A stretch of 59,317 nt of DNA. It comes from an uncultured Bacteroidales bacterium. Lineage in GTDB: Bacteria; Bacteroidota; Bacteroidia; Bacteroidales; Bacteroidaceae. The stretch is from NCBI GenBank assembly GCA_902786925.1, contig CADAEK010000017.1, positions 1 to 59,317 on the forward strand, given 5' to 3'. Every line of letters starts with the position of its first letter. Position 1 is the first letter of the stretch. The notes under the pieces were generated by a model. That model was not told the DNA's origin. It saw only the letters and a list, made by a program, of their open reading frames with translations, and did not search any database. A program made the position numbers and the translations under genes. Positions 1-8,512 of this stretch are shown piece by piece.

Positions 1-107
1 GGCTTTGGCCCCGGTGTTCCACCTCTTCCCATCCCGAACAGAGAAGTTAAGCCCGGGCGCGCCGATGGTACTGCACCGCAATGCGGGAGAGTAGGTCGCT
101 GCCTTCT
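1..107 (+). rRNA. rrf: 5S ribosomal RNA, 5' end cut by window
   Basis: The stretch has the conserved 5S core: CCACCTCTTCCCAT, CCGAACAGAGAAGTTAAGCCC, then CGATGGTACTGC and GGGAGAGTAGGTCGCTGCC. Compared with Bacteroides 5S molecules, only about six 5' bases appear to lie outside the window. The 3' end is placed just before the downstream terminator hairpin. 16S and 23S genes would be expected upstream, off the window. Confidence 0.93.
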
Positions 108-111
108 TGAT

Positions 112-151
112 GGAGCCCTCCACATCATTTTGTGGAGGGCTCCTTTTTTTT
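112..151 (+). terminator. rRNA operon terminator
   Basis: A perfect 13-bp stem (GGAGCCCTCCACA / TGTGGAGGGCTCC) with a 6-nt loop is followed by a run of eight or more T. It sits about 5 nt after the 5S gene, as expected for the end of an rRNA operon. Confidence 0.93.
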
Positions 152-240
152 GTTCCGGCTTTTTGTGTACCTTTATTATCCGCATTTCTCTACAGGCATT
201 ACCCGCATTCCTTTATAGATGTTCTCCGTATTCCTTTACT

Positions 241-305
241 GAAAAGGTTTGCCCGGGCGTGTCGGTGGTACTGTACCGCGACGCGGAAAAGTAGATCGCC
301 ACTTG
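241..305 (+). pseudogene. Degenerate partial 5S rRNA copy
   Basis: Positions 251-304 align without gaps to 5S positions 51-104, at an offset of exactly 200 bp. By hand count 42 of 54 positions match and all 12 differences are transitions. Extending to 241-250 adds one transition and three transversions. The CCGC/GCGG hairpin stem of 5S is intact. The 5' half of a 5S gene is not recognisable upstream, so this is a remnant rather than a functional gene. It may come from a tandem 5S duplication or from recombination between rRNA operons. Confidence 0.75.
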
Positions 306-838
306 CTTTCTCCTTCCTTTCCCCTTTCTCTGTTCTCTTATCTCCTTCCGGCCTCCTTTGTTCCCGTTCTTCTGTTCTCAATTATCTTTGTAGTTCTTAA
401 GTTGTATATCTTCTGGCTCTCTTCCTATTTGTTTTTTGCGGGTCATTCATTGTTATTATCTTGCTGATACCAGTTTGTGGTATTGTTTATTTGGTTGAAT
501 AATTGCGTGAATGAAGGGGCGTATTATATATAAAGTATATGTAATACATTGTTTTTCTGTTTTCTTTACATTGCTGCAATTTCTACTTAGGCTGTTATAA
601 CTTACGCAAACTCTGTGATTATTGTGTGTTCTTTTTTCTACTCTTTATCATTGGAAGAGAAGAAGTTGTGTTTCGTGTTATGCCTGTGCCTCCTCGTTAC
701 GCCTTAATGTTCCTTCTGAAATTATTTCCTGTTCAGACTTTTCCTTTTATACAATCATTTTGAATTTAGAAATTCCTCATGGCTAATACAGTCTTAATAT
801 CATTGCAGTGGTGTATAGGAGATTGGCCGATTGTAATA
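306..838. other. Non-coding stretch, no recognisable gene
   Basis: AT-rich sequence between the 5S relic and the terminator of the next gene. Short open frames exist on both strands, but none has a plausible start region or a recognisable protein pattern. I see no tRNA and no clear promoter. Confidence 0.6.
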
Positions 839-840
839 AA

Positions 841-884
841 AGAGAAAGCCGGATGGAACTCTATTTGATGTTCCATCCGGCTTA
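841..884 (-). terminator. Terminator of the TPR gene (probably bidirectional)
   Basis: A perfect 14-bp stem (846-859 with 870-883, arm AAGCCGGATGGAAC) has a 10-nt loop and T-rich tracts on both sides. It lies 36 bp past the stop codon of the minus-strand TPR gene. Confidence 0.85.
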
Positions 885-919
885 CTTTTTATGTTGTGGG
901 TCGTTTCCCTATCTGTAGC

Positions 920-2221
920 TTATTTCCCTTTGTAATACTTTTTGTATTTAGCTGCTAAAGGTAGCTGCTGGGTATTATTGTACAAGATGTAGAGGGACTC
1001 GCCCCATAATTCGGGTTCATCAGCTTCCTCAGCCTCTAACTGTTTGAATAGCCTTATAGCCTCGTCCATATCCGCTTTTTTTGAACCACTTACAATAGCT
1101 TTTTGCCATGCGGAGCGCGCTGCCATGAGGAGACATTTGGGCTCTTCTGGGAATTTTTCTTTAGCTTCGAGGAAGATTGCTTTTGCTTCGTCATATTGCT
1201 TATCTTCAAAAGCGATTTGTCCCTCCATCATGTAGGCATTAACAGCGTTGCTATTATCAGAAAATTCTTCTTTGATAAGTTTAGCCGTCTTCTTAAAGGC
1301 TTCTTTCTCTCCTTTTTGGAATTGATTCTGCATGAGGATAATCGCAAAATTAGCGCGCAGTTCTTTCTGCTCAGGATCATCTTTCAATGCCTCAATGCCT
1401 TCAGCGAGATATTGATTCTGCTTGGCAATATCCTTTTCGCGATAGTAGTTTGCCAAAGATTGATAAGCGATACCCTTGTAGCGTGTGTCCATCAGTTTTT
1501 TGTAAACCTCTACAATTTTAGCTTCAGGGGTTCCTTCAAGGTTCAAGTAAGACTGTGCACGGAAAGCCTTTGCATAGGTTTTCCAATCATCACGATTGTC
1601 ATGCTTAAAGTCTTTCATCAGTGAAGATTCTTCCAGTGCGTAAAGGAATAAGCTGGAATACATTGCGCCTTTTTTCAAATCCGCTTGACTTTCGCTGTTA
1701 GAATATTTCTGTGCGGCTTGTAACAACTGAATAGCAGGATTGACACTCATGTTTTGATGTAGAGTGTGAGCTGCTTTATACTCTTCTGGCTTTAATTTAG
1801 GCTGTATGGAGAGAAGAGAGTCGTACTTGATGCAATAGGTCAGAAGCTTGGCTGAGACCTCAACAAAGTTCTCTTGTAAAGATTCATTGTCAGGATCTGC
1901 TTTGATTTCATTGTCAAGTTTTTTGTAGTACTCGTTCTGTATATCTGCAGCAACTTTCCACGTCAATGCATTATTCTTTGTGAATTCGTTATTGATAGTG
2001 GATTGACTCATTTCGAGTGCTGTTGCTAGTCGTTGGAAGTCAGTTACCTTACGTCCGTACTGGGCATTAGGAATAGACATCTCATACATGTTTTTAGCTT
2101 TCTTCAATGTTGATTCCGCTTCTTTTTGAGCTTCTTTCTGTGCCTTTAGAGCTTCCTTGTCTTGTGCATATGCACTTGAGATGAGGAAGAGGCTAACCAT
2201 CATCAGAACTAACTGTTTCAT
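920..2221 (-). CDS. Secreted tetratricopeptide-repeat protein
   Basis: A 433-residue protein with a classical N-terminal signal peptide (MKQLVLMMVSLFLISSAYA, cleavage before Gln) followed by a charged, Lys/Glu/Ala-rich helical segment. The rest is alpha-helical with TPR-like spacing. Examples are the stretch near residues 250-290 (YQSLANYYREKD, NQYLAEGIEALKDDPEQ) and a repeat near 335-370 (EGQIAFEDKQYDEAKAIFLEAKEKFP). TPR proteins act as protein-interaction scaffolds; no catalytic motif is seen, so its partner is unknown. It lies directly downstream of gyrA, has no promoter of its own that I can find, and may depend on readthrough from gyrA past a weak hairpin. Export to the periplasm is inferred from the signal peptide. 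Confidence 0.85.
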   Translation of the reverse strand: MKQLVLMMVSLFLISSAYAQDKEALKAQKEAQKEAESTLKKAKNMYEMSIPNAQYGRKVTDFQRLATALEMSQSTINNEFTKNNALTWKVAADIQNEYYKKLDNEIKADPDNESLQENFVEVSAKLLTYCIKYDSLLSIQPKLKPEEYKAAHTLHQNMSVNPAIQLLQAAQKYSNSESQADLKKGAMYSSLFLYALEESSLMKDFKHDNRDDWKTYAKAFRAQSYLNLEGTPEAKIVEVYKKLMDTRYKGIAYQSLANYYREKDIAKQNQYLAEGIEALKDDPEQKELRANFAIILMQNQFQKGEKEAFKKTAKLIKEEFSDNSNAVNAYMMEGQIAFEDKQYDEAKAIFLEAKEKFPEEPKCLLMAARSAWQKAIVSGSKKADMDEAIRLFKQLEAEEADEPELWGESLYILYNNTQQLPLAAKYKKYYKGK

Positions 2222-2282
2222 AATTGATTTGGTTTAATGAGGTTGATAAATTAGGTTTATTTCTTCATATTGAGGGAAAAGG

Positions 2283-2314
2283 GTAGTGAGGATTTGATAT
2301 ATATTCCTCACTAC
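2283..2314 (-). terminator. Hairpin after gyrA, weak terminator
   Basis: A perfect 10-bp stem GTAGTGAGGA / TCCTCACTAC with a 12-nt loop lies 13 nt beyond the gyrA stop. The following minus-strand tract (CCTTTTCCC) is only partly T-rich, so partial readthrough into the TPR gene is likely. Confidence 0.6.
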
Positions 2315-2326
2315 TCATTCCTATTT

Positions 2327-4906
2327 TTACTCGTTGGTGTTTTCGGAGGTTTCAATACCTTCCTCGTTTTCGTTCAGATCCTCAGGTTCTTCTGAATGTT
2401 CTACAACACAAACAGAGCTAATTACATCGTTTCGTTTCTGAATATCGATAAGCTTAACGCCTTGTGTGTTGCGTGAAGACTTCTTAATGTCAGCAACAGC
2501 CAAACGAATCGTTACACCGCTCTTGTTGATAATCATGATGTCTTCATCTTCCTCCACCTTCTTGATAGCAACCAATTTGCCTGTCTTGTCAGTGATGTTG
2601 ATTGTTTTGACACCTTTACCATTACGGTTTGTAATACGATATTCTCCGATAGTAGAACGTTTGCCAACACCCTTCTCTGAGAGTACCAGAATGGTTGGCA
2701 TATCAGGGAAGCGTTCTTCCTTGTTTTCTGTTTCTTCAACGTTCTCCTCCTGATCATCGTCGTAGCCTTCAGGCTTAGTGAGGGCGATCATACCAACGAT
2801 TTGGTCTTCAGGGTCCTCGTCCAGACGCATGGCCTTCACACCTGTAGCACTGCGTCCCATGTTGCGCACAGTGCTTTCGTTGAAGCGGATAGCGCGACCG
2901 TTTCGGTTCGCAATAAGGATTTCGTCCTTACCACTAGTGAGAAGAACTTCAACCACTTCATCGCCTTCGTTCAAGTTAATTGCGATAATACCGTTATTGC
3001 GTGGGCGTGAGTAGTTGACAAATGCCGTCTTCTTAATGATGCCTTGGCGTGTACAGAAGATGAGGTTATGACTGTTCACCCACTCTTCATCGTTGATATT
3101 CTCAATACAAATGAATGCAGTCACCTTGTCATCGCTGTCGATGTTGAGGAGGTTCTGAATAGCGCGTCCCTTGTCAGTTCGTGAACCTTCAGGGATGTTG
3201 TACACCTTCATCCAGAAGCAGCGTCCTTTCTGTGTGAAGAACATCATCGTGTTGTGTGTGTTAGCTGGATAGATGAACTCAATGAAGTCCTTGTCGCGTG
3301 CTGTTCCACCCTTCACACCAATTCCTCCGCGAGCTTGAGTACGGAACTCTGTTAGTGTAGTGCGCTTAATGTAGCCGAGGTGGCTCACCGTCACTACCAC
3401 TTCCTCCTTCGCATAGAACTGTTCTGGGTCAAAGTTCTCGCTGGCGGTCACGTCAATTTCAGTCTTGCGCTCGTCGCCCCATTTCTCCTTCACCTCAAGA
3501 AGCTCATCCTTCATCACCTTGCGGCAGAGTGCGTCGTCGGTGAGAATTTGTTCCAAATAAGCGATGAGTTTCTGCAGTTCATCAAATTCAGCGTGCAGCT
3601 TGTCCTGCTCCAGTCCCGTGAGGGCGCGGAGTCTCATGTTCACGATTTCACGAGCCTGAATCTCGTCGAGGTTGAAGCGAACCATCAAGTTGTCCATTGC
3701 TTCCTGTGGATTCTTTGCGGCACGGATGATGTGAACTACTTCGTCAATGTTATCGCAAGCGATGATAAGACCTTCCAGAATGTGACTGCGTTCTTCTGCC
3801 TTACGCTTGTCAAACTTAGTGCGGCGAATTACCACATCGTGGCGATGGTTGACAAAATAGCGGATGCAGTCCTTCAGTGAAAGCTGCTTTGGGCGGCGGT
3901 CTGCGATAGCGATGCAGTTTACGGCAAATGTGCTCTGCAAATCTGTGAGCTTAAAGAGTTTATTGCGAACCACATTGGCATTAGCTTCGCGCTTAATGTC
4001 AATGACGATACGCATGCCTTCGCGGTCAGACTCATCGTTCACATTGCTGATACCATCAATCTTCTTCTCGTTCACAAGTGTAGCAATCTTCTTGATTAAC
4101 TCCGACTTGTTTACGTTGTATGGAATTTCACTAACAACAATCTTGTCGTGTGTTCCTTCTGTTTCAATTTCAGTTTTTGAACGGATTACGATACGTCCAC
4201 GTCCTGTCTCATAAGCATCTTTGATGCCATCCACACCGCAGATGATACCGCCTGTTGGGAAGTCTGGACCTTTGATGTACTGCATCAGGTCGAGACTCGT
4301 CAGTTCAGGATTGTCAATATAAGCCACACAGCCATCAATCACCTCACTCAAGTTGTGAGTAGGAATATTTGTAGCCATACCTACTGCAATACCTGTAGCA
4401 CCATTCACCAAGAGGTTAGGTATGCGAGTGGGCAACACAGTTGGCTCCTTCTCCGAGTTATCGAAGTTGTCAACCATATCCACAGTTTCCTTGTCGATGT
4501 CCTGCAACATAGCCTCGCCCAATTTGCTGAGTCGAGCCTCCGTATAACGCATGGCAGCAGCGCCGTCACCGTCAACAGAACCGAAGTTTCCTTGTCCATC
4601 CACCAGCGTGTAGCGCATTGCCCAGGGCTGAGCCAAACGAACAAGTGCACCATACACAGATGAGTCGCCGTGTGGGTGCAAGTGACCCAGCACGTCACCT
4701 ACAATACGTGCACACTTTACTGTGGGTTTGTCAGACGTGTTACCATGCTTGTCCATTGAGTAGAGGATGCGTCGGTGCACGGGTTTGAAACCATCTCGAA
4801 CTTCAGGAAGGGCACGAGCCACAATGACTGACATTGAGTAGTCAATGTAGCTCTTCTTCATCGTTTCGTTGATTTCGACTTTAATGATTCTGTCTAAATC
4901 TTCCAT
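2327..4906 (-). CDS. gyrA: DNA gyrase subunit A
   Basis: An 859-residue GyrA, the subunit that cuts and rejoins DNA in the A2B2 gyrase that introduces negative supercoils. The N-terminal breakage-reunion domain carries the catalytic tyrosine at residue 121 (AAMRYTEARL). The quinolone region HPHGDSSVYGALV (residues 77-89) has Ser at 82, the position matching E. coli Ser83, so the classic resistance change is absent. The position matching Asp87 is Gly86. The C-terminal DNA-wrapping domain contains the GyrA-box variant QARGGIG and ends in an acidic tail rich in Glu and Asn. Length is normal for the family. It has its own promoter upstream and a terminator separates it from kdsB. Confidence is high that this is GyrA and not ParC, because of the wrapping domain and GyrA box. 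Confidence 0.98.
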   Translation of the reverse strand: MEDLDRIIKVEINETMKKSYIDYSMSVIVARALPEVRDGFKPVHRRILYSMDKHGNTSDKPTVKCARIVGDVLGHLHPHGDSSVYGALVRLAQPWAMRYTLVDGQGNFGSVDGDGAAAMRYTEARLSKLGEAMLQDIDKETVDMVDNFDNSEKEPTVLPTRIPNLLVNGATGIAVGMATNIPTHNLSEVIDGCVAYIDNPELTSLDLMQYIKGPDFPTGGIICGVDGIKDAYETGRGRIVIRSKTEIETEGTHDKIVVSEIPYNVNKSELIKKIATLVNEKKIDGISNVNDESDREGMRIVIDIKREANANVVRNKLFKLTDLQSTFAVNCIAIADRRPKQLSLKDCIRYFVNHRHDVVIRRTKFDKRKAEERSHILEGLIIACDNIDEVVHIIRAAKNPQEAMDNLMVRFNLDEIQAREIVNMRLRALTGLEQDKLHAEFDELQKLIAYLEQILTDDALCRKVMKDELLEVKEKWGDERKTEIDVTASENFDPEQFYAKEEVVVTVSHLGYIKRTTLTEFRTQARGGIGVKGGTARDKDFIEFIYPANTHNTMMFFTQKGRCFWMKVYNIPEGSRTDKGRAIQNLLNIDSDDKVTAFICIENINDEEWVNSHNLIFCTRQGIIKKTAFVNYSRPRNNGIIAINLNEGDEVVEVLLTSGKDEILIANRNGRAIRFNESTVRNMGRSATGVKAMRLDEDPEDQIVGMIALTKPEGYDDDQEENVEETENKEERFPDMPTILVLSEKGVGKRSTIGEYRITNRNGKGVKTINITDKTGKLVAIKKVEEDEDIMIINKSGVTIRLAVADIKKSSRNTQGVKLIDIQKRNDVISSVCVVEHSEEPEDLNENEEGIETSENTNE

Positions 4907-4943
4907 TTATAGTGGCTTTTTATAATATTATTAATAATGTGTA

Positions 4944-4951
4944 CAAAGATA
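4944..4951 (-). promoter_or_regulatory. gyrA promoter, -7 element TATCTTTG
   Basis: The minus strand reads TATCTTTG, an exact match to the Bacteroidetes -7 consensus TAnnTTTG, about 38 bp before the gyrA start. No clear TTTG -33 element is visible at the usual spacing. It lies just after the kdsB terminator. Confidence 0.65.
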
Positions 4952-4971
4952 GCGTTAAAAACTGATATATA

Positions 4972-5001
4972 AAAAGAAAGAACGGCTTTTTAACCGTTCT
5001 T
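4972..5001 (-). terminator. kdsB terminator
   Basis: The minus strand reads AAGAACGG, an 8-nt loop, then CCGTTCTT followed by a T-rich tract. It lies between kdsB and the gyrA promoter, which separates the two transcription units. Confidence 0.75.
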
Positions 5002-5113
5002 AAAATAAAAAACCTTAAATTTGGCTCAATAATGGCCCAATTTTGAGTTTTCGATTGTTTTTCGACAGGGTGTCGAATAGGGCTTTGTTGGCGCTTAGCG
5101 GGAATATTGGGGG

Positions 5114-5875
5114 CTATTCCTCGTGTTTGAGCGTTTTGAGGAATTGCTCGGCTCTCGCTAAGTCTTCGGGTGTATCGATGCCGATGGTTTCGATTTCGCT
5201 GATGCCCACCTTGATTTTGTAGCCATTCTCCAACCAACGTAACTGTTCAAGAGATTCAGCTAGTTCGAGGCTTGATTGGGGAAGTGCCGTAATCTGTTTC
5301 AGCACTTCTGCGCGGTAGGCGTAGAGACCAATGTGCTTGTAGTATGTATGGCCTGCCAGCCATTCGCTTTTCTCCTTTCCGCGAGTGAAAGGGATGATGC
5401 TGCGAGAGAAGTAGAGTGCTTCCATGCGCTTATTCACCACCACCTTGGGAGAGTTTACATTCTCCAAGGCAGCAAATCCATCTTCAGGTTTGAAGGGCTT
5501 CACTAAAGTGGCGATATCCACAGTTTTGTCTTCAAAGCATGCGCGTATAGCTTCCAGCTGCTGCGCTTGAATGAAAGGCTCATCTCCTTGTATATTGACC
5601 ACAACGTCAAAGCCTGCTCCCACTTTTGTAAAGGCTTCATATACGCGGTCCGTTCCGCTCTTGTGGTCCACGCTGGTCATGACGGCTTTTCCGCCGAAAG
5701 CTTGAACTGCAGCCATGATGCGTTCGTCGTCTGTTGCTACCACTACATCGTCAAGCACGCCTTCCACTTGGCGATACACTCTCTCAATCACCGTCTTGCC
5801 TCCTAACATAGCCAAAGGCTTGGCGGGGAAGCGCGTGGAAGCGTATCTTGCTGGAATTATTCCTATGAATTTCAT
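5114..5875 (-). CDS. kdsB: 3-deoxy-manno-octulosonate cytidylyltransferase
   Basis: A 253-residue CMP-KDO synthetase. It activates KDO with CTP in the cytoplasm so that KDO can be added to lipid A, an essential step in making Gram-negative LPS. Family motifs are clear: the nucleotide-binding N-terminus IIPARYASTRFPAKPLA, VVATDDERI near residue 45, the SGTDR motif near 74, VVNIQGDEPFI near 92, and KHIGLYAYR near 180. Length matches KdsB (about 250 residues). It starts 30 bp after the stop of the upstream PBP gene and is probably cotranscribed with it, linking two envelope-building functions. The start ATG gives the canonical MKFIGIIPARY beginning. Confidence 0.97.
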   Translation of the reverse strand: MKFIGIIPARYASTRFPAKPLAMLGGKTVIERVYRQVEGVLDDVVVATDDERIMAAVQAFGGKAVMTSVDHKSGTDRVYEAFTKVGAGFDVVVNIQGDEPFIQAQQLEAIRACFEDKTVDIATLVKPFKPEDGFAALENVNSPKVVVNKRMEALYFSRSIIPFTRGKEKSEWLAGHTYYKHIGLYAYRAEVLKQITALPQSSLELAESLEQLRWLENGYKIKVGISEIETIGIDTPEDLARAEQFLKTLKHEE

Positions 5876-5905
5876 CTCTAGATAGTTGTTTTGATTTGTT
5901 GTTAT

Positions 5906-8320
5906 TTAGAAGAACGCCTCGTCTGCATCGATGACCTCTTCCTCTTCTGGATGAAGAATGGATTCCGCGCTGGGCAATGTCATCAAGTCGCTGGTGCATG
6001 GCTGGTAATCCTCGGGGATGTCAAACTTGTCACTCTCGTAGATTCCCAATTTCTTGCTGTTATAGATTTTTCTCATCAGCTTGCCGAAAATAGGGAGTGC
6101 GGCCCTTGCGCCTTGACCAAATGCCATGCTGCCGAAATGAATGTCGGGATCGTCACCGCCCACCCAGCTGGCCACCACCAGTTTAGGGCAGAAGCCAATA
6201 AACCAGCCGTCAGCGTTGCTGTTTGTCGTACCGGTCTTACCACCCAGTTCTGCCGTAATGTTGTATTTTCCACCGCGTAGTGCACGGCCTGTACCTTCGT
6301 TGATGACAGCCTTCAGCATATAAATCATCTGGTAAGCCTTCTCTTTTGAGAGCACCTCGTTCATGCGTGGTGTGAAATTGGCGATGATGTTGCCTTCTGC
6401 ATCCTCGATACGGGTTACCAGCAACGGCGAATAATGGATGCCCATGCCAGGGAAGATGGTGTAGGCGCTTGCCATCTCACCAATACTTACGTCGCCCGAG
6501 CCCAATGCGATGGTCAAGTTCGGTTGCATCGTATAAGTAGAAATCTTCAGTTGCTTATTGAGGTAGTCAATAAAGTTTTGTGGGCGAATCATGTTCAGGA
6601 GATACACCGATGCGTGGTTGTTAGAGTGGGCGAGTGCTGTCTTCAATGGCACCATACCGAGAGCAGGACCCTTAGGAGTCCATCCGCCATAGTTTCTTGG
6701 GCTTGCATCCACAATGTCGCAAGGTGTGAATCCTTGGCTGGAGAGCGCAAGAGAGTAGAGCAGGGGCTTGATGGTTGAACCCACTTGACGATGACCAGGC
6801 CCCAGCACATTGTCAAATGCGAAATGCTCGAAGTCAAGCCCTGGCACATACGCCTTCACTTGTCCGTTTGTTGGGTCAATGGCACATACGCCAGCACGCA
6901 GGAATCTCTTATAGTAAATAATGGAGTCACGCGGACTCATGCGCATTTCTACCACCTCTGGATTGTCGTAAGAGGTGCCGTATTTAAACACGCGCATGTC
7001 AACAGGAATATTGAATGCCTCCATGATTTCCTCATCGCTCAATCCGTCAGCCTTCATCACGCGGTAGCGTTCGCTTCGGCGTATGTCCCGATCGATGATT
7101 TTGTTCATCTTGGATAAAGATACTTGCTTATAAGGTCCTGTTTTTGAATACCTGATTTCGTTCTCGAACGCAGGCTGCAGATATTTTGCCACATGCTCAA
7201 ACAGCGCTTCTTCCGCCATCTTCTGCATGCGCGTGTCGATGCTCGTGTAAATCTTCAGTCCGTCAGTATAGATGTTATAGTGCGAACCGTCTTTCTTCGT
7301 GTTTTTATTGCACCAGCCATACAATGGGTCTGTCTCCCATGCCACAGAGTCGTCATGGTACTGCTGTCCCTGCCATGAAGCGTATTGGCTCCGTTCGGGG
7401 CGCTTTGCCATCATGATGACGCGCAGATGCTCGCGGAAATAAGGAGCTGCTCCTTCTTTATGAGATGTGATTCTCGGTCTGGGCAACAATGCCAGTGGCT
7501 GCTCCTTCACCTCGTCCATCTCCTCTTGTGTGATATAGCCAGCCTTCACCATTTGCGCAAGGACCACATTGCGGCGTTCTCTGCAACGCTCGCTTTGTAA
7601 GTATTCTCCGTTCTCTCCGCGTTTGTATGGGTTGTAAAGCGAAGGGTTCTTGCACATGCCCACAAGCGTAGCACATTGGTTCAGGTCCAGGTCGATGGGT
7701 TCCTTTCCGAAGTACGTTCGACTGGCGTTCTTCACGCCCACACCCATATATAGGAAATCAAAATAGTTGAGATACATCGTGATGATTTCCTCCTTGGTGT
7801 AGTAGCGTTCCAGCTGCACAGCGATAAACCATTCAATAGGTTTCTGCATCATGCGCTTTCTGTCCGACTTGGCCACGTCAGAATAGAGCTGCTTGGCCAG
7901 CTGCTGTGTCACCGTCGAACCACCACCAGCACTCTTCTGGCCCATCACCAGTCGCTTCACCACTGCACGGGCAATAGCTTTAGCGTCAATGCCCGAATGG
8001 TCGTAGAATCGAACATCCTCTGTTGCCACCAGCGCGTTGACAAGATTCTCTGGCAGCGAATCGTAAGGCACCAGCAAGCGGTTCTCGCTGGCATAGCTCC
8101 AAGTGCCAATCAGTTTCTCGTCGCTTGAATAGATGCGCGATGCATATTTGTTGATAGGATTCTGCAAGTCGCTTACAGGAGGCAGCTTGCCAAACCATCC
8201 CTGTGAGATGGCAAAAACACAGAAAAACATCAGAAAGATGATAATGCCCGTGAATATCCAGCATCGTTTGAGAGCCTTGTTCACCGTAGCCATCGTCTCT
8301 TTCTTCTTCATTTCGCTCAT
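5906..8320 (-). CDS. Bifunctional penicillin-binding protein 1A (glycosyltransferase/transpeptidase)
   Basis: An 804-residue class A PBP that polymerises lipid II and crosslinks peptidoglycan in the periplasm. A short cytoplasmic N-terminus is followed by one membrane anchor (about residues 20-40). The GT51 domain comes next, with the catalytic motif EDVRFYDHSG (Glu101) and GGGSTVTQQLAKQ near 132-144. The transpeptidase domain has the three active-site motifs: STIK with Ser515, SNN at 566-568 and KTG at 695-697. The C-terminus is acidic. It is the first gene of a PBP-kdsB unit with a promoter directly upstream. Whether it should be called PBP1A (mrcA) or another class A member cannot be decided here; there is no OB-like or other extra domain that I can name. 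Confidence 0.95.
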   Translation of the reverse strand: MSEMKKKETMATVNKALKRCWIFTGIIIFLMFFCVFAISQGWFGKLPPVSDLQNPINKYASRIYSSDEKLIGTWSYASENRLLVPYDSLPENLVNALVATEDVRFYDHSGIDAKAIARAVVKRLVMGQKSAGGGSTVTQQLAKQLYSDVAKSDRKRMMQKPIEWFIAVQLERYYTKEEIITMYLNYFDFLYMGVGVKNASRTYFGKEPIDLDLNQCATLVGMCKNPSLYNPYKRGENGEYLQSERCRERRNVVLAQMVKAGYITQEEMDEVKEQPLALLPRPRITSHKEGAAPYFREHLRVIMMAKRPERSQYASWQGQQYHDDSVAWETDPLYGWCNKNTKKDGSHYNIYTDGLKIYTSIDTRMQKMAEEALFEHVAKYLQPAFENEIRYSKTGPYKQVSLSKMNKIIDRDIRRSERYRVMKADGLSDEEIMEAFNIPVDMRVFKYGTSYDNPEVVEMRMSPRDSIIYYKRFLRAGVCAIDPTNGQVKAYVPGLDFEHFAFDNVLGPGHRQVGSTIKPLLYSLALSSQGFTPCDIVDASPRNYGGWTPKGPALGMVPLKTALAHSNNHASVYLLNMIRPQNFIDYLNKQLKISTYTMQPNLTIALGSGDVSIGEMASAYTIFPGMGIHYSPLLVTRIEDAEGNIIANFTPRMNEVLSKEKAYQMIYMLKAVINEGTGRALRGGKYNITAELGGKTGTTNSNADGWFIGFCPKLVVASWVGGDDPDIHFGSMAFGQGARAALPIFGKLMRKIYNSKKLGIYESDKFDIPEDYQPCTSDLMTLPSAESILHPEEEEVIDADEAFF

Positions 8321-8357
8321 TGTACAATCTTTTTAGCGTAATAATCTAATGTGGTTG

Positions 8358-8365
8358 CAAAGTTA
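8358..8365 (-). promoter_or_regulatory. Promoter -7 element of PBP-kdsB unit
   Basis: The minus strand reads TAACTTTG, matching TAnnTTTG, 38 bp before the PBP start. No good -33 element was found at 19-21 bp. Confidence 0.55.
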
Positions 8366-8448
8366 CACGATTTTTCCCAAAGAAATTATGCTTTCACTCA
8401 AAAAATGGCGCATTTGCAAGTGGCGCATCTAAAAAAAAGTGAAAAATG

Positions 8449-8479
8449 TTCGTGCTATTAGAAAAAAGTCCTATCTTTG
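8449..8479 (+). promoter_or_regulatory. Promoter of the CMD gene
   Basis: TATCTTTG at 8472-8479 matches the -7 consensus. TTCG at 8449-8452, 19 bp upstream, is a one-mismatch -33 element. The CDS starts 33 bp downstream. Confidence 0.65.
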
Positions 8480-8512
8480 CCCTAGAAACATTAAAAACTC
8501 AGTACGATAACC

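Noticed and set aside
107..467. Frames across the 5S terminator and relic
   Set aside because: They run through the terminator hairpin and the 5S-derived sequence; no protein pattern is visible.
4920..5237. 105-residue minus-strand frame overlapping kdsB
   Set aside because: It is out of frame inside kdsB and runs through the kdsB terminator and gyrA promoter; the sequence is not protein-like.
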